DNA of 64,000 bases from Sphingosinicella terrae (GTDB lineage Bacteria > Pseudomonadota > Alphaproteobacteria > Sphingomonadales > Sphingomonadaceae). Position numbers and translations under genes: made by a program. Location of the stretch: NCBI RefSeq assembly GCF_003347635.1, contig NZ_QDFY01000002.1, positions 310,001 through 374,000 of the forward strand, written 5' to 3'. The notes under the pieces are model-generated. The model did not search any database. It had not been told where the DNA came from and worked only from the letters and a program-made list of their open reading frames with translations. Shown here piece after piece: positions 9,168 to 18,936 of the stretch (position 1 is the first letter of the stretch; every line of letters begins with the position of its first letter).

Positions 9168-10120
9168 CGGATCAGCCGCTGATAATCGCCCGCGATCTCC
9201 GCCAAGGCCGAAAGGGCGAGGGTCGCCGGGTCGCGTGCCGCCGGGATGAGCCCGATCGGCCCGTGCACCCGCGCCCGGCGCTCCGCCGGCACGCCCCGGT
9301 CCGCCAGCGCCTGCAGCCGCGCTTCATGGGCGCGTTCGCTGCCCATCGCGCCGATCCAGAACGCCTCCGTCTCCAGCGCCTCGGCGAGCAAGGCGGTTTC
9401 CCACTCGTGTTCGTGGAACAGCAGCGCCAAGGCGGTCCACGCGTCCAGGGCGAGAGCGGGAGGGGCGGCGAGCCCGCGCAGCCGCTGGAACGGATAGCCT
9501 TCGTTCGAGGCAGTCGCGGCCGTCTTCCCGTCCGGAGACAGCAACTCGATCTCGGCGCCATAGGCCTCGGCAAGGCGCGCCAGCGCCAGCGGCTCGCCGC
9601 CCTCGCCGGCGATGACGAGTCGAAGCGGCGGCGCATGGCGGACGAGGAATTCGCCGCCCTGCCAGCCTGCCGCCCTGTTGGACCAGCCGTGCTCGATCCG
9701 CATCGGACGGTTCGGGGCGAGCGCCAGCTCGATGGGAGAACGGCCACGCAGCCGCTCGGCGGCGCGCGCGATTTCCTGCGCCGGGCTTGGCTGGAAGAGC
9801 AGGTCGATGCCGCCGCCGCAGGGCAGCCGGATATCGATATATGGCGAGCCCTTGCCGAACCGAACGATGCGATCGCAACCAGCCGCCAGGGTTTCGCGAG
9901 CCTCCGAGACGATGGCCGCCTCGATGCATGCGGCCGAGAAGCTCCCGGCATAGCGGCCGTCCGCCAGCACCGCCATGTGCGAACCCAGGGCCCGGAGGGA
10001 GGAACCCTCCCGATCCGTCATCGTCACCAGGACGCCGCGTTTGCCGGACGCGGCGGCGCGGGCGAGGAAGTCGAAGATCCCGAGCGGCGTGGCGCCCAGC
10101 TCGGCAGGGGTCTGCCTCAT
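9164..10120 (-). CDS. xdhC: XdhC-family molybdenum hydroxylase maturation protein
   Basis: A 318-residue chaperone that binds the molybdenum cofactor, promotes its sulfuration and inserts it into xanthine-oxidase-family enzymes. The N-terminal XdhC/CoxI block ([32 protein letters not shown]) and the C-terminal Rossmann-like domain ([19 protein letters not shown], then [15 protein letters not shown]) are both present. I chose the ATG at 10120 because the family core starts right after it; the longer open frame upstream is not conserved-looking. It is divergent from the dehydrogenase subunit genes. Confidence 0.9.
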   Translation of the reverse strand: MRQTPAELGATPLGIFDFLARAAASGKRGVLVTMTDREGSSLRALGSHMAVLADGRYAGSFSAACIEAAIVSEARETLAAGCDRIVRFGKGSPYIDIRLPCGGGIDLLFQPSPAQEIARAAERLRGRSPIELALAPNRPMRIEHGWSNRAAGWQGGEFLVRHAPPLRLVIAGEGGEPLALARLAEAYGAEIELLSPDGKTAATASNEGYPFQRLRGLAAPPALALDAWTALALLFHEHEWETALLAEALETEAFWIGAMGSERAHEARLQALADRGVPAERRARVHGPIGLIPAARDPATLALSALAEIAGDYQRLIR

Positions 10121-10227
10121 CCGCCGGCCTTTCGGGTGCGGCGCGTGCAATGTCCATAATCTTCGTCGACATGCCGGAACCGACCGGCGCACCCGGCGCT
10201 TAGCAAAGGCGTGCCGTGGAGGGGTCG

Positions 10228-10761
10228 ATGGAAGCTGGAATTTCCCGACCGTTGCCGGGCATCGAGGATCGGCATGCGGTCCCGATCCGGCTGACGATCA
10301 ACGGCGTCGAGCGGCAGCTGGACGTCGCGCCATGGACCAGCCTGCTCGATCTGCTGCGCGAGCGACTCGACCTCACGGGTACCAAGAAGGGCTGCGATCA
10401 CGGCCAGTGCGGAGCCTGCACCGTCCTCATCGACGGGCGGCGGATCAACGCCTGCCTGAAGCTTGCCGTGACCTTGGACGGCGCCGACATCGTGACGATC
10501 GAGGGCCTGGCGCAAGGCGACGGGCTCCACCCGCTCCAGCAGGCGTTCATCCGCCACGATGCCTTTCAATGCGGCTATTGCACGCCTGGCCAGATCTGCT
10601 CGGCGGCCGGACTGATGGCGGAAGGCCGCGCCCGCACGCGCGACGAGATACGCGAGCTGATGAGCGGCAATATCTGCCGCTGCGGCTGCTATCCGAACAT
10701 CACCGATGCGATCGAGGACGTGCTGAAGGACCGGGTCAGCGAACCGGCCATGCCGGTATGA
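10228..10761 (+). CDS. paoA: Aldehyde dehydrogenase iron-sulfur subunit (PaoA/YagT type)
   Basis: A 177-residue [2Fe-2S] electron-transfer subunit of a xanthine-oxidase-family enzyme. Cluster I ligands are in [16 protein letters not shown] plus a later Cys (INACL); cluster II ligands are in [11 protein letters not shown] and [11 protein letters not shown]. The E. coli PaoA homologue has a Tat signal, but here the N-terminus is short and has no twin Arg, so the enzyme should be cytoplasmic. The ATG at 10228 is preceded by GGAGGGG; a GTG at 10216 is possible but would lie within this site. It overlaps the next gene by ATGA. Confidence 0.92.
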   Translation: MEAGISRPLPGIEDRHAVPIRLTINGVERQLDVAPWTSLLDLLRERLDLTGTKKGCDHGQCGACTVLIDGRRINACLKLAVTLDGADIVTIEGLAQGDGLHPLQQAFIRHDAFQCGYCTPGQICSAAGLMAEGRARTRDEIRELMSGNICRCGCYPNITDAIEDVLKDRVSEPAMPV

Positions 10762-11771
10762 GGCCGTTTTCCTACCAGCGCCCGACCGGGATCGCCGAAG
10801 CGCTGCGGGATGCGTCCGGCGGTGGCGTCCGTTTCCTCGCCGGCGGCACCAATCTGGTGGACCTCATGAGAGCCGATATCGAGCGCCCGACCGCGGTCAT
10901 CGACATCAATCGGCTGCCGCTCGGCGAGATCGAGGAGACCGCCTCCGGCGGGCTGCGCATCGGCGCCCTCGTGCCGAATTCCGACCTCGCCTATGACTCC
11001 CGCGTCGAGGTGCGCTTTCCGCTCCTGTCGAGCGCCCTGCTGGCCGGCGCCAGCGCGCAGCTTCGCAATGCCGCGACGACCGGCGGCAACCTGCTCCAGC
11101 GCACGCGCTGCTATTATTTCTACGACTTGGCGACGCCCTGCAACAAGCGCGATCCGGGCAGCGGCTGCGCGGCCAAAAGCGGGCTGACGCGCATCCACGC
11201 CATCCTCGGCGCCAGCCCGCATTGCATCGCCGTCCACCCCTCCGACATGGCGGTCGCCCTGGCCGCGCTGGAGGCCGAGGTGCTGACGACCGGGCCTTCG
11301 GGCGATCGGCGCATCGGCATCGCCGACTTCCACCGGCTGCCGGGCGATACCCCGCAGGTCGATACGAACCTCGAGCCCGGCGAGCTGATCACGGCGATCG
11401 AGCTGCCGGCGGAGGGCTTTGCCGACCATTACAGCTACCTCAAGCTGCGCGACCGGCTCTCTTACGCCTTCGCCCTCGTTTCGGTGGCGGCGGCCCTGCG
11501 GCTGGAAGATGATGTCGTCGCGGAGGCGCGCATCGCGCTCGGCGGCGTAGCGCACAAGCCGTGGCGAAACCCCGAGGCCGAGCGGTTGCTGGTCGGCAGG
11601 CCTGCCGGCCGCGACGGCTTCGATGCGGCGGCGCGCGTGCTTCTGGAGGGTTCCGAAGGGCAGGGCGCCAACGACTTCAAGATCCCGCTCGCGCGCCGCG
11701 CCATCGTGCGTGCGCTGGAGCAGGCGGCCGCGGCAACGCCGCAGTCCCCGACCGACAAGAGGATCCGCTGA
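10758..11771 (+). CDS. paoB: Aldehyde dehydrogenase FAD-binding subunit (PaoB/YagS type)
   Basis: A 337-residue FAD subunit of the molybdenum hydroxylase. [15 protein letters not shown] and [17 protein letters not shown] are the FAD contacts. The stretch of about 150-190 holds four Cys ([28 protein letters not shown]), matching the additional [4Fe-4S] cluster insertion of PaoB-type proteins. Start overlaps the preceding stop by 4 nt; stop is 1 nt from the next start. Confidence 0.92.
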   Translation: MRPFSYQRPTGIAEALRDASGGGVRFLAGGTNLVDLMRADIERPTAVIDINRLPLGEIEETASGGLRIGALVPNSDLAYDSRVEVRFPLLSSALLAGASAQLRNAATTGGNLLQRTRCYYFYDLATPCNKRDPGSGCAAKSGLTRIHAILGASPHCIAVHPSDMAVALAALEAEVLTTGPSGDRRIGIADFHRLPGDTPQVDTNLEPGELITAIELPAEGFADHYSYLKLRDRLSYAFALVSVAAALRLEDDVVAEARIALGGVAHKPWRNPEAERLLVGRPAGRDGFDAAARVLLEGSEGQGANDFKIPLARRAIVRALEQAAAATPQSPTDKRIR

Positions 11772-11772
11772 C

Positions 11773-14016
11773 ATGGCCGGCGCCGCGATCAGCCGCTCCG
11801 GCATCGGCGCGCCCGTTGATCGCGTCGAAGGTCGCCTGAAGGTCACCGGCGCCGCCAAATATGCGGCGGAGTTCAACGAGGCGGCGCTGTTGCACGGCCA
11901 CGCTTATGCGAGCCGGATCACCAAGGGACGGATCGCTGCGATCGATCCCTCGGCCGCGCTCGCCGTGCCGGGGGTGTTGGACGTGCTGACGCACGAGAAC
12001 CGGCCCGATCTGCCGCTGCTGCGCCGCCATTATCAGGACGAGGTCGCCTCGCCCGGCATTCCGTTCGTGCCGCTGTGGAGCGACAAGGTCCTGTTCGCGG
12101 GCCAGCCGGTCGCGCTGGTGGTGGCGGAGACGGCGGAGATTGCCCGCTACGCCTCGAGCCTGCTCGAGATCGACTATGAGGAAGAGCCGCACGAGACCGA
12201 CCTCAAGGAGGCGCTGCACCGCGCCGCGGCGCCGTGGCGCACGCGCAAAGGCTATGTGCGGCCCAAATCGCGCGGCGATGCGCCGACGGCGTTCGAGGCG
12301 GCAGCGGTGCGGATCGACGGCGAATATCATCTGATGCCCGAGCATCACAATCCGATGGAGCTGTTCGGCACCACCGTCGTTCGGCACGATGACGGCCGCC
12401 TCACCATCTACGACAAGACGCAAGGGGCGCTGAACAGCCGCAACTACATATCCAAGATCTTCGGTTATGGCGGGGATGAGATCCAGGTGCTCTCGCCCTT
12501 CGTCGGCGGCGCGTTCGGGGCCGCTCTTCGTCCGCAGCACCAACTGTTCCTGGCGGTGCTCGCCGCGCGGCATCTCGAGCGATCGGTCCGGGTGGTGATG
12601 ACCCGCCAGGAGATGTGGAGCCTCCAATTTCGCCCCGAATGCTATCAGTGGGTGAAGCTGGGCGCCGAGCCGGACGGCAGGCTTGCGGCCATCGTCAATC
12701 ATGCGGTGACCAACTCGTCGCGGCTGGAGACCTATACCGACAACATCGTGAGCTGGGGCGGCATGCTCTACCGCTGCGACAATGCCGACCTTGAATATCG
12801 CATCGCGGAAACCGACACGATGACGCCCGGCGACATGCGGGCTCCCGGCGCGGCGACCGGCGTCAACCTGTTCGAGATCGCGATGGACGAGCTGGCTTAT
12901 GCGGCCGGCGTTGATCCGCTGGAGCTGCGGCTGCGCAATTATGCCGAGAAGGACGAGATGCACGGCATCGACTATACGTCCAAGGCGCTGCGCGAATGCT
13001 ATGCTGCCGGGGCGGAGCGGTTCGGCTGGGCCCGGCGCGTCTTCGAGCCGCGGTCCATGCGCGAAGGCCGCGAGCTGATCGGCTGGGGGATGGCCACCGG
13101 CATCTGGGAGGCGATGCAGAGCAAGACCGCCTGCCGCGCCACCCTGCGCGCCGACGGGCGACTGGAAGTGGCCACCGGCACCGCCGACATCGGTCCCGGC
13201 ACCTATACGATGATGGTGCAGGTCGCGGCCGAGCGGACCGGCCTGCCCGCCGAGCGGATCGAGGCTAAGCTCGGCGATTCCACGCTTCCTTACGCGCCGG
13301 TCCAGGGCGGCTCCTGGACGGCGGCGTCGACCGGCTCGGCCGTGGCGCTCGCCTGCGAGACGCTGCGCACCCGCCTCTACGAAATGGCGCGAGACCTGCC
13401 GGACTCGCCCTTCGCGTCGACCGGCATCGACGACGTGCGCTTCGAGGATGGTGAAGTGGTGCGCAACGTCGATCCGATGAATAAGCGGATGCGGTTCGAA
13501 GCCATCCTCGAGGCGGCGGGCTGCCCTGAGCTCAAGGTCGAGGAGACGGCCAAGCCCGGCATGATCAGCATGATGCGCAAGGCCCGCAACAGCCACTCCG
13601 CCGTCTTCGCCGAAGTGCGCGTGGACGAGGAGCTGGGCGTGATGCGGGTGACCCGCATCGTCAGCGCCTGCGCGGCCGGGCGGATCATCAATCCGAAGAT
13701 CGCGCGCTCGCAGATCCTCGGGGGCATCGTCTTCGGCCTGGGCATGGCGCTGGAGGAGGAGTCGATGATGGACCACCGCCTCGGCCGCTTCATGAACCAC
13801 GACCTTGCCGAGTATCACGTGCCGGTGAATGCCGACCTGTTCGACGTCGACATCATTTTCGTCGAGGAGCAGGACGAGGAGGTGAACCCGCTGGGAGTCA
13901 AGGGCGTCGGCGAACTCGGCGTGCCGGGCACCGCGGCGGCGATCGCCAATGCCGTCTTCCACGCCACCGGCAAGCGCATCCGCGATCTGCCGATCACCAT
14001 CGACAAGCTGCTCTGA
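11773..14016 (+). CDS. paoC: Aldehyde dehydrogenase molybdenum-binding subunit (PaoC/YagR type)
   Basis: A 747-residue catalytic subunit carrying the Mo cofactor. It has the N-terminal hammerhead domain (GAPVDRVEGRLKVTGAAKYA), Moco-contact loops (FVGGAFGAAL, DMRAPGAATG, GTADIGPGTYT) and the catalytic Glu in GVKGVGELGVPG near the C-terminus. It is the third gene of a tight operon with divergent xdhC-mocA, so the set of genes for subunits, cofactor nucleotidylation and insertion is complete. The substrate is probably an aromatic or other aldehyde by analogy to PaoABC; the exact substrate is not visible. Confidence 0.92.
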   Translation: MAGAAISRSGIGAPVDRVEGRLKVTGAAKYAAEFNEAALLHGHAYASRITKGRIAAIDPSAALAVPGVLDVLTHENRPDLPLLRRHYQDEVASPGIPFVPLWSDKVLFAGQPVALVVAETAEIARYASSLLEIDYEEEPHETDLKEALHRAAAPWRTRKGYVRPKSRGDAPTAFEAAAVRIDGEYHLMPEHHNPMELFGTTVVRHDDGRLTIYDKTQGALNSRNYISKIFGYGGDEIQVLSPFVGGAFGAALRPQHQLFLAVLAARHLERSVRVVMTRQEMWSLQFRPECYQWVKLGAEPDGRLAAIVNHAVTNSSRLETYTDNIVSWGGMLYRCDNADLEYRIAETDTMTPGDMRAPGAATGVNLFEIAMDELAYAAGVDPLELRLRNYAEKDEMHGIDYTSKALRECYAAGAERFGWARRVFEPRSMREGRELIGWGMATGIWEAMQSKTACRATLRADGRLEVATGTADIGPGTYTMMVQVAAERTGLPAERIEAKLGDSTLPYAPVQGGSWTAASTGSAVALACETLRTRLYEMARDLPDSPFASTGIDDVRFEDGEVVRNVDPMNKRMRFEAILEAAGCPELKVEETAKPGMISMMRKARNSHSAVFAEVRVDEELGVMRVTRIVSACAAGRIINPKIARSQILGGIVFGLGMALEEESMMDHRLGRFMNHDLAEYHVPVNADLFDVDIIFVEEQDEEVNPLGVKGVGELGVPGTAAAIANAVFHATGKRIRDLPITIDKLL

Positions 14017-14018
14017 TT

Positions 14019-14633
14019 CTAGCCAGCACCCCGATGCGGCACGAGGATCAGCGTCCGGCCCTCGACGCGCCAGGAGGCGAGCTGCGACAGGAAGTTCATC
14101 CCGAGGACGTCGAGGGCGTCGAGGGTGGGGAAGATCACGACCTTGAGGTTGCGCGCCTCGATGCTTCCGAGCTCGAGCCTGTCCAGGGATCCCGCTTCGG
14201 CCCGCACGACTCCGTTGGCGGTGCGGATCATGACCGGCAGCAGGCTGACGTCCCGGTCGACCGAGGCGAGCCGGGCCGTCTGCTCCGACAAGGCCGTGAC
14301 GGTTGCGCCGCTGTCGACGAGCATCCTTCGCTCGACGCCGTTGATCTCCACCCGCGCCCAGAAATGGCCGTCCGGCGACATGCGGATGCGGACCTCCTCG
14401 CCGACCACCTGCTGGTCGTCCAGCCCGAGCCGGTCGGTGAGGCGGGCGAGCGTGGGATCGAAGGGGGCGTGGCGAAGCAGCAGGAAGATGCAGAAGGCGA
14501 GCAGCGCCAGCGAGAAGAGCGAGCGCAGGAGGCGGCCCAGATAGGGGATCCGGAAGATCAGGAACAAGGCCAGTGCCGCCCCCACCGCGTAGAGGGCCAG
14601 CAGCTGCCATTCGGGACCTGTCGAGAAGGGCAT
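14019..14633 (-). CDS. Membrane-anchored retropepsin-like aspartic protease
   Basis: A 204-residue protein with two N-terminal membrane helices (about 10-27 and 36-53) and a periplasmic single-domain aspartic protease fold. The catalytic motif is MLVDSGATVTALS (D-S-G-A), with the downstream flap and LDVLGMNFL typical of the TIGR02281 clan AA group widespread in Alphaproteobacteria. Such enzymes work as dimers. It converges with the paoC gene, with stops only 2 nt apart. Confidence 0.88.
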   Translation of the reverse strand: MPFSTGPEWQLLALYAVGAALALFLIFRIPYLGRLLRSLFSLALLAFCIFLLLRHAPFDPTLARLTDRLGLDDQQVVGEEVRIRMSPDGHFWARVEINGVERRMLVDSGATVTALSEQTARLASVDRDVSLLPVMIRTANGVVRAEAGSLDRLELGSIEARNLKVVIFPTLDALDVLGMNFLSQLASWRVEGRTLILVPHRGAG

Positions 14634-14725
14634 GATGCCGGTTCAACCGGATCGATCGCAATTCGATCCGGAGGCGTGTTCCGCCATGACCGGGAGGACG
14701 CTGCGGGGCCGGTCGGCGGCCGAGA

Positions 14726-15880
14726 TCATCCCCGGGCGCCGTCTTGCCTCGCGGCAGAGGGAGACGACGGGGCAAGCCCTGCCGAGCCCGGCGACGGGGC
14801 GGCTGCGTCCGATCCGCCCTTCGCCGCTGCGGGTATGATGCCCGCCGCGAGCAGGTCGAACAGCGCGGGAACGTGGCTCTCGGCGCGCGGGTGCGGCGAC
14901 GGATCGGAGGTCATCGCCACCGTCAGCTCGAGGTCAGGGACGATGAACAGCATCTGCCCGCCATAGCCCCAGGCGAAATGGACGTCGTGGCCGCTCGCCT
15001 TCTGCGAGAACCAGCCATAACCGTAGGGATTGCCGCTCCAGCGCGAGCTGGTCCGCGGTCGCCAGCTTTCGGCGACCCAGCCTTCCGGCAGGATGCGCCG
15101 ACCGTCCACCAGGCCGTCGTCGCGGTAAAGCTCTCCGAAGCGGACGAGGGCGCGCGGCGACATCAACATGTCGTTGCCGCCGAAATAGATGCCCTGCGGG
15201 TCCCGCGGCCAGGGCGGCAGCGCGATGCCGAGCGGCTCCGCCAGCCATTCCCGCGCCAGATCGTGCGTCGATCTTCCGGCGGCGCGGGTAAGCGCGGCCG
15301 AGAGCAGGTGCGACGATCCGGTCGAATAGAGCATCGCGCCGCCCGGCTCGTCGACGAACGGGCGGGACAAGGCGTAGCGGACCCAGTTGGGGCTTGCCAC
15401 CCATGCGCCGTAATTCGCGCCGGACGTCCGCTCGAGCCCCGCGCGCATGGACAGCAGGTGTCCGATCTCCAGGCGCTCCAGCCGCGGATCCGCACCGGCC
15501 GGGATGTCGGCCCGCAGGATCGGTGCGACCTTCTGCTCCGGTCCGTCCAGGATGCCCCGCCCGATGGCGATGCCGACCAGCGCCGAAATCACGGACTTCG
15601 ACGCGGACTTGATGTTGACCGGTCGATCGAGCGCCGGCCCTCGAAAGCGGTGCTCGACCAGGATCTCGCCGTGCCGGGCCACGATGAGCGATCGAAGCCG
15701 TGGAAGCGCCTCGGCCCGAGCCGCGACCAGCCGCATCAGGTCGGGATCGAGGCCTTGCGTCGACGAACGAGCGTCTCGGGATCCCGACCGGTTGGCGGGC
15801 GGGTCGATCGGATCTGCGGCGGAACAGGCGGTCGCAGCCGCCGCGGACAGGAGGGCCAGCAACAGGGAGGCACGTTTCAT
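14726..15880 (-). CDS. Secreted serine hydrolase, beta-lactamase class C fold
   Basis: A 384-residue exported protein. The signal sequence ends in an AAATACSA segment that might be a weak lipobox. The catalytic S-x-x-K is SASK at residues 92-95, and the second motif lies in MLYSTGSSHL, with Ser-Thr replacing the usual Tyr-Ser-Asn. A Gly-rich HFAWGYGGQ stands for the third motif. Family members are D-alanyl/D-amino peptidases, esterases or beta-lactamases; the substrate is open. I used the ATG at 15880 because the signal peptide starts there. Confidence 0.85.
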   Translation of the reverse strand: MKRASLLLALLSAAAATACSAADPIDPPANRSGSRDARSSTQGLDPDLMRLVAARAEALPRLRSLIVARHGEILVEHRFRGPALDRPVNIKSASKSVISALVGIAIGRGILDGPEQKVAPILRADIPAGADPRLERLEIGHLLSMRAGLERTSGANYGAWVASPNWVRYALSRPFVDEPGGAMLYSTGSSHLLSAALTRAAGRSTHDLAREWLAEPLGIALPPWPRDPQGIYFGGNDMLMSPRALVRFGELYRDDGLVDGRRILPEGWVAESWRPRTSSRWSGNPYGYGWFSQKASGHDVHFAWGYGGQMLFIVPDLELTVAMTSDPSPHPRAESHVPALFDLLAAGIIPAAAKGGSDAAAPSPGSAGLAPSSPSAARQDGARG

Positions 15881-16013
15881 CGTTCCAAGATAGGGGCTCA
15901 GGCCGGCGCTTGCAGCGGTGGAGACGGCCGTGGCGGCCCCGGGGTAACGCATGGCGCGGAACGATTGCCGTCCTCGCGAGCTATTCCGACGGAAGACCGG
16001 AGGGAGTCGAAAC

Positions 16014-16592
16014 ATGAGATCATCCTTGATGGCTATCGCGATCGCCATGGGCCTGGCCGGATGCGGTTCGCCGCAGAGCCAGGAAGGAACCGACGCGGCC
16101 GCGAACGCCGGCGATGCCGCGAACGCGGGCATGAACGCGCCCGAAGCCTCGGCGCAGCGCGCCGTGGCGACGCTGCAGACCGCCGAGGGCGCCGCGGCCG
16201 GAACGGCGACCGCCAGCGCCGTCGACGGCGGCATCCGCATCGCGCTCGAGGTCGAGGGTCTGCCGCCCGGCCCGCACGGCGCGCACGTCCACATGACCGG
16301 CCGCTGCGACGCGCCGGCCTTCGAGAGCGCCGGCGGCCATTGGAATCCGACCGACGCCCAGCACGGGCTCGAGGCGCCGCCGGGCCAGCATGCGGGCGAC
16401 ATGCCCAACCTGGACGTGGGCGCGGACGGGCGCGGCAGCCTCGACTACACGCTCCAGGGCGGCAGCTTCGAGGGCCTCATGGATGCGGACGGATCGACGA
16501 TGATGATCCACGCCGATGCCGACGACCAGCGCACCGACCCGTCCGGCAATAGCGGCGGCCGCATCGCCTGCGGCGTCTTCCAGGCGGGCTAG
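16014..16592 (+). CDS. sodC: Cu,Zn superoxide dismutase lipoprotein
   Basis: A 192-residue periplasmic lipoprotein that dismutates superoxide. The lipobox GLAGC is at the end of the signal peptide. Metal ligands are visible: HVH, GGHWNP, QHG, QHAGDMPN (His and Asp of the Zn site) and MMIHADADD. The disulfide Cys are in TGRCDAP and RIACGVF. GGAGG lies about 9 nt upstream of the ATG at 16014. An Ala/Gly-rich linker separates the lipid anchor from the domain. Confidence 0.93.
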   Translation: MRSSLMAIAIAMGLAGCGSPQSQEGTDAAANAGDAANAGMNAPEASAQRAVATLQTAEGAAAGTATASAVDGGIRIALEVEGLPPGPHGAHVHMTGRCDAPAFESAGGHWNPTDAQHGLEAPPGQHAGDMPNLDVGADGRGSLDYTLQGGSFEGLMDADGSTMMIHADADDQRTDPSGNSGGRIACGVFQAG

Positions 16593-16604
16593 CCGCCGAC
16601 CCGC

Positions 16605-17219
16605 TCAGCGGGTGACGGGAAGATTGGTGTTCACGCCGGCCTCCTCGCTCGTCTCCGGCGGCGGCGGGGCGGCGCCGCGGTCCCGGTAGGAGGGCAGAAC
16701 GAGCGCGTCCGCGGGCGGCGGGCGCGACTCCAGGCGGGCGATCAGCCGCTCCATCTCGGCGATCTCGCGGATCTGCGCGTCGATGATACGGTCCGCGAGC
16801 CGCCGCACCTCCGGATCGCGGATGGCCGCGCGCTCGCTCGTCATCACCGCGATCGAGTGGTGCGGGATCATCGCCTTCATGTAGGCGACGTCGCCCACCG
16901 TCGCCTGCGACCGGACCAGCCACAGCGCGACCGCGAACAGGAGGAGGGCGACGGCCACGATCGCGATATTCGCCGCCCGGTTCCTGTACATGCCCCACAT
17001 GAAGCCGATCATGACCAGGGCCATGGTCGCCCCCATCAGCACCGCCATCCAGGTGCGCGTCTGGCTGTAGCGGACATGCTCGAGCGCGTAGGTGTTGAGG
17101 TACATGAGGGCGAACATCACGACCGTCGACGTCGCGATCATCGCAGCGAAGCGGCCATAGCCCATACCCTGTCGGGCGTGCGATCCCTGCTCACCGGATA
17201 TTGCGGGCTGATCGTCCAT
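16605..17219 (-). CDS. DUF305 membrane protein
   Basis: A 204-residue protein with three N-terminal membrane helices (about residues 23-43, 53-71, 77-96) followed by a periplasmic DUF305 four-helix segment: AYMKAMIPHHSIAVMTSE, where the HH pair is the conserved putative metal site. DUF305 proteins are often linked to copper handling, and the neighbour is SodC, so a copper-related role is possible but not shown. I chose the ATG at 17219; the upstream open frame lies over the promoter region shared with the sigma factor. Confidence 0.85.
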   Translation of the reverse strand: MDDQPAISGEQGSHARQGMGYGRFAAMIATSTVVMFALMYLNTYALEHVRYSQTRTWMAVLMGATMALVMIGFMWGMYRNRAANIAIVAVALLLFAVALWLVRSQATVGDVAYMKAMIPHHSIAVMTSERAAIRDPEVRRLADRIIDAQIREIAEMERLIARLESRPPPADALVLPSYRDRGAAPPPPETSEEAGVNTNLPVTR

Positions 17220-17403
17220 CGCTCGGTCTCCTTCGCCGGGGAATGAGACGCAACGCGCCGAATCCCGTTTCGGCTGCAGGCTCCGATGGCGGCCGCCACC
17301 GTGGAATGTTAGGCGGGCGAAGGCGTCGACGAGAAAAGGGCGCCGTCGATCGAACCTTTTCGCGATTCCCGGCGACCTTGTCATCGAACGGGAGGCATCG
17401 TCG

Positions 17404-17943
17404 ATGCGGCAGAGTGGGCGGGTCTATGAGGAACTGCTCGTGCTGCAGGCCCAGGCCGGCGGCGTGCGCGCGCTCGAACGGCTGGCGGCGCGATGGCAGC
17501 CGCGGCTGCTGCGATCGGCCCGCCGCTTCACGGGCCATGACCAGCTGGCCCGGGAGGCGGTGCAGGAAAGCTGGATCGGGATCGTCCGCGGACTCCGCCG
17601 GCTCCGCGATCCGGCGCGTTTTGCCGCCTGGGCCTTTGCCATCCTGCGTCGGCGATGCGCCGAAGCCGTGCGGGCGCAGGCGGCGTCGCGGAGGCGGGAC
17701 GCCTCGCTTGCCGAAGCCGGCGAGCCGTCGGTCCCGCCGCGCGACGAGGACCGCGCGGCCATCGTCCAGGCCTTTGCCCGGCTGCCCGAAGAGCAGCGCA
17801 TCGCCGCGACGCTCTTCTTCGTCGAGCAGCTTCGGCTCGACGAGATCGCGATGGCCACGAGCGTCCCGGTCGGCACCGTCAAGTCGCGGATATTCGCGGC
17901 GCGCAAGAACTTGAAGACAGCGCTTGAAGGAGATGAGGCATGA
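17404..17943 (+). CDS. ECF RNA polymerase sigma factor
   Basis: A 179-residue sigma-70 family factor. Region 2 (ARRFTGHDQLAREAVQESW, then DPARFAAWAFAILRRRC) and region 4 (LPEEQRIAATLFFVEQ, then IAMATSVPVGTVKSRIFAAR) are both present. The stop overlaps the next gene by ATGA. The partner, a DUF6768 membrane protein, occupies the position where an anti-sigma factor would be expected. No classical ZAS-type anti-sigma is nearby. Confidence 0.9.
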   Translation: MRQSGRVYEELLVLQAQAGGVRALERLAARWQPRLLRSARRFTGHDQLAREAVQESWIGIVRGLRRLRDPARFAAWAFAILRRRCAEAVRAQAASRRRDASLAEAGEPSVPPRDEDRAAIVQAFARLPEEQRIAATLFFVEQLRLDEIAMATSVPVGTVKSRIFAARKNLKTALEGDEA

Positions 17944-18308
17944 CTCGATTCGACGACAGGGTGAAGGCTGCGCTCGATGCCGATGACGAGGCGTTTCTGC
18001 GCGAGCTCGACGCCCAGCGCGGGCTGTTCGGGCAGATCGGGGACACGATGAAGGGGCCGCTCGGCGGCTGGGCGACCCTGATCTTCCTCATGACCTTCCC
18101 GCTGGCTGCCCTCATGTTCTTCGCGGTCTGGAACATGTTCCAGGCGGCGGGCATGCGCGAGCTCGTCCTGTGGACCGCCGGCGCGCTCGCCGCTCTGCTC
18201 GCGCTCGGTTTCGTCAAGCAGTGGTTCTTCGAACGCATGAACTTCATCGCCCTGCTGCGGGAGCTGAAGCGTCTCGAGCTCCGCCTCGCCCGCATCGAGG
18301 ACAGATAG
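17940..18308 (+). CDS. DUF6768 membrane protein, sigma-factor partner
   Basis: A 122-residue protein with a cytoplasmic N-terminal stretch (about 1-38), two membrane helices (about 45-66 and 74-95) and a charged C-terminal helix ([18 protein letters not shown]). It matches the DUF6768 type found behind ECF sigma factors in Alphaproteobacteria. Translational coupling to the sigma gene makes an anti-sigma or sensor role the most economical guess. No direct biochemical function is known to me. Confidence 0.82.
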   Translation: MTRFDDRVKAALDADDEAFLRELDAQRGLFGQIGDTMKGPLGGWATLIFLMTFPLAALMFFAVWNMFQAAGMRELVLWTAGALAALLALGFVKQWFFERMNFIALLRELKRLELRLARIEDR

Positions 18309-18411
18309 GCCGACCATCCTGGCGCGCGGCTGGACCGCCGCACGGGGGCGGGGCAGGCGAGGGCGGCCGCCTTCGCTTGCGCCGGCCCTTTGCGCCTGCG
18401 ACAGGCCGGAC

Positions 18412-18735
18412 ATGGCCCTTCTCGTCTATGTCGGCGCGGCGCTGGCCGAGATCGCCGGGTGCTTCGCCTTCTGGGCGTGGCTGAAGCTCGGCAAGTCGCC
18501 GCTGTGGCTGGTCCCGGGCGTCGCGTCGCTGTGCCTGTTCGCCTGGCTCCTCACCCTCGTCGACGCCGAGCATGCCGGCCGGGCCTATGCCGCTTATGGC
18601 GGCGTCTACATCCTCGCGGCCCTGCTCTGGCTGTGGGTCGCCGAAGGGTTCCGGCCCGATCGCTGGGACGCGATCGGCGCCGCCATCTGCCTCGCCGGCG
18701 CGGCGGTCATCCTGTGGGGGCCGCGGGCGGGTTGA
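18412..18735 (+). CDS. ynfA: YnfA/UPF0060 family membrane protein
   Basis: A 107-residue protein with four membrane helices, of the UPF0060 family in the drug/metabolite transporter superfamily. [40 protein letters not shown] and [14 protein letters not shown] are the family hallmarks. Length is standard. It stands alone between the sigma operon and a serine hydrolase. Confidence 0.92.
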   Translation: MALLVYVGAALAEIAGCFAFWAWLKLGKSPLWLVPGVASLCLFAWLLTLVDAEHAGRAYAAYGGVYILAALLWLWVAEGFRPDRWDAIGAAICLAGAAVILWGPRAG

Positions 18736-18936
18736 CGGCTCGCCCGTCGCCGCCGCGATCCGCTTTGTCGTCCGGCCCGAGGCCCGCCGGCCCATCCGGC
18801 TCGGGCTCGCCTCCTGCCCCGGAGCGCGTGCGATCCATGCTCCCCGGAGCTCGCGGCAGGCAGGAGCGCGGTGTTGCGGCCGCTTGCCCTGCGCGCGCGC
18901 CGATCTAGACTCCCCGCATCCGATGATGGAGCTGCG

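Noticed and set aside
11677-14775. A 1032-codon minus-strand frame opposite the molybdenum subunit
   Set aside because: An antisense shadow of the paoC gene with no recognisable domain.
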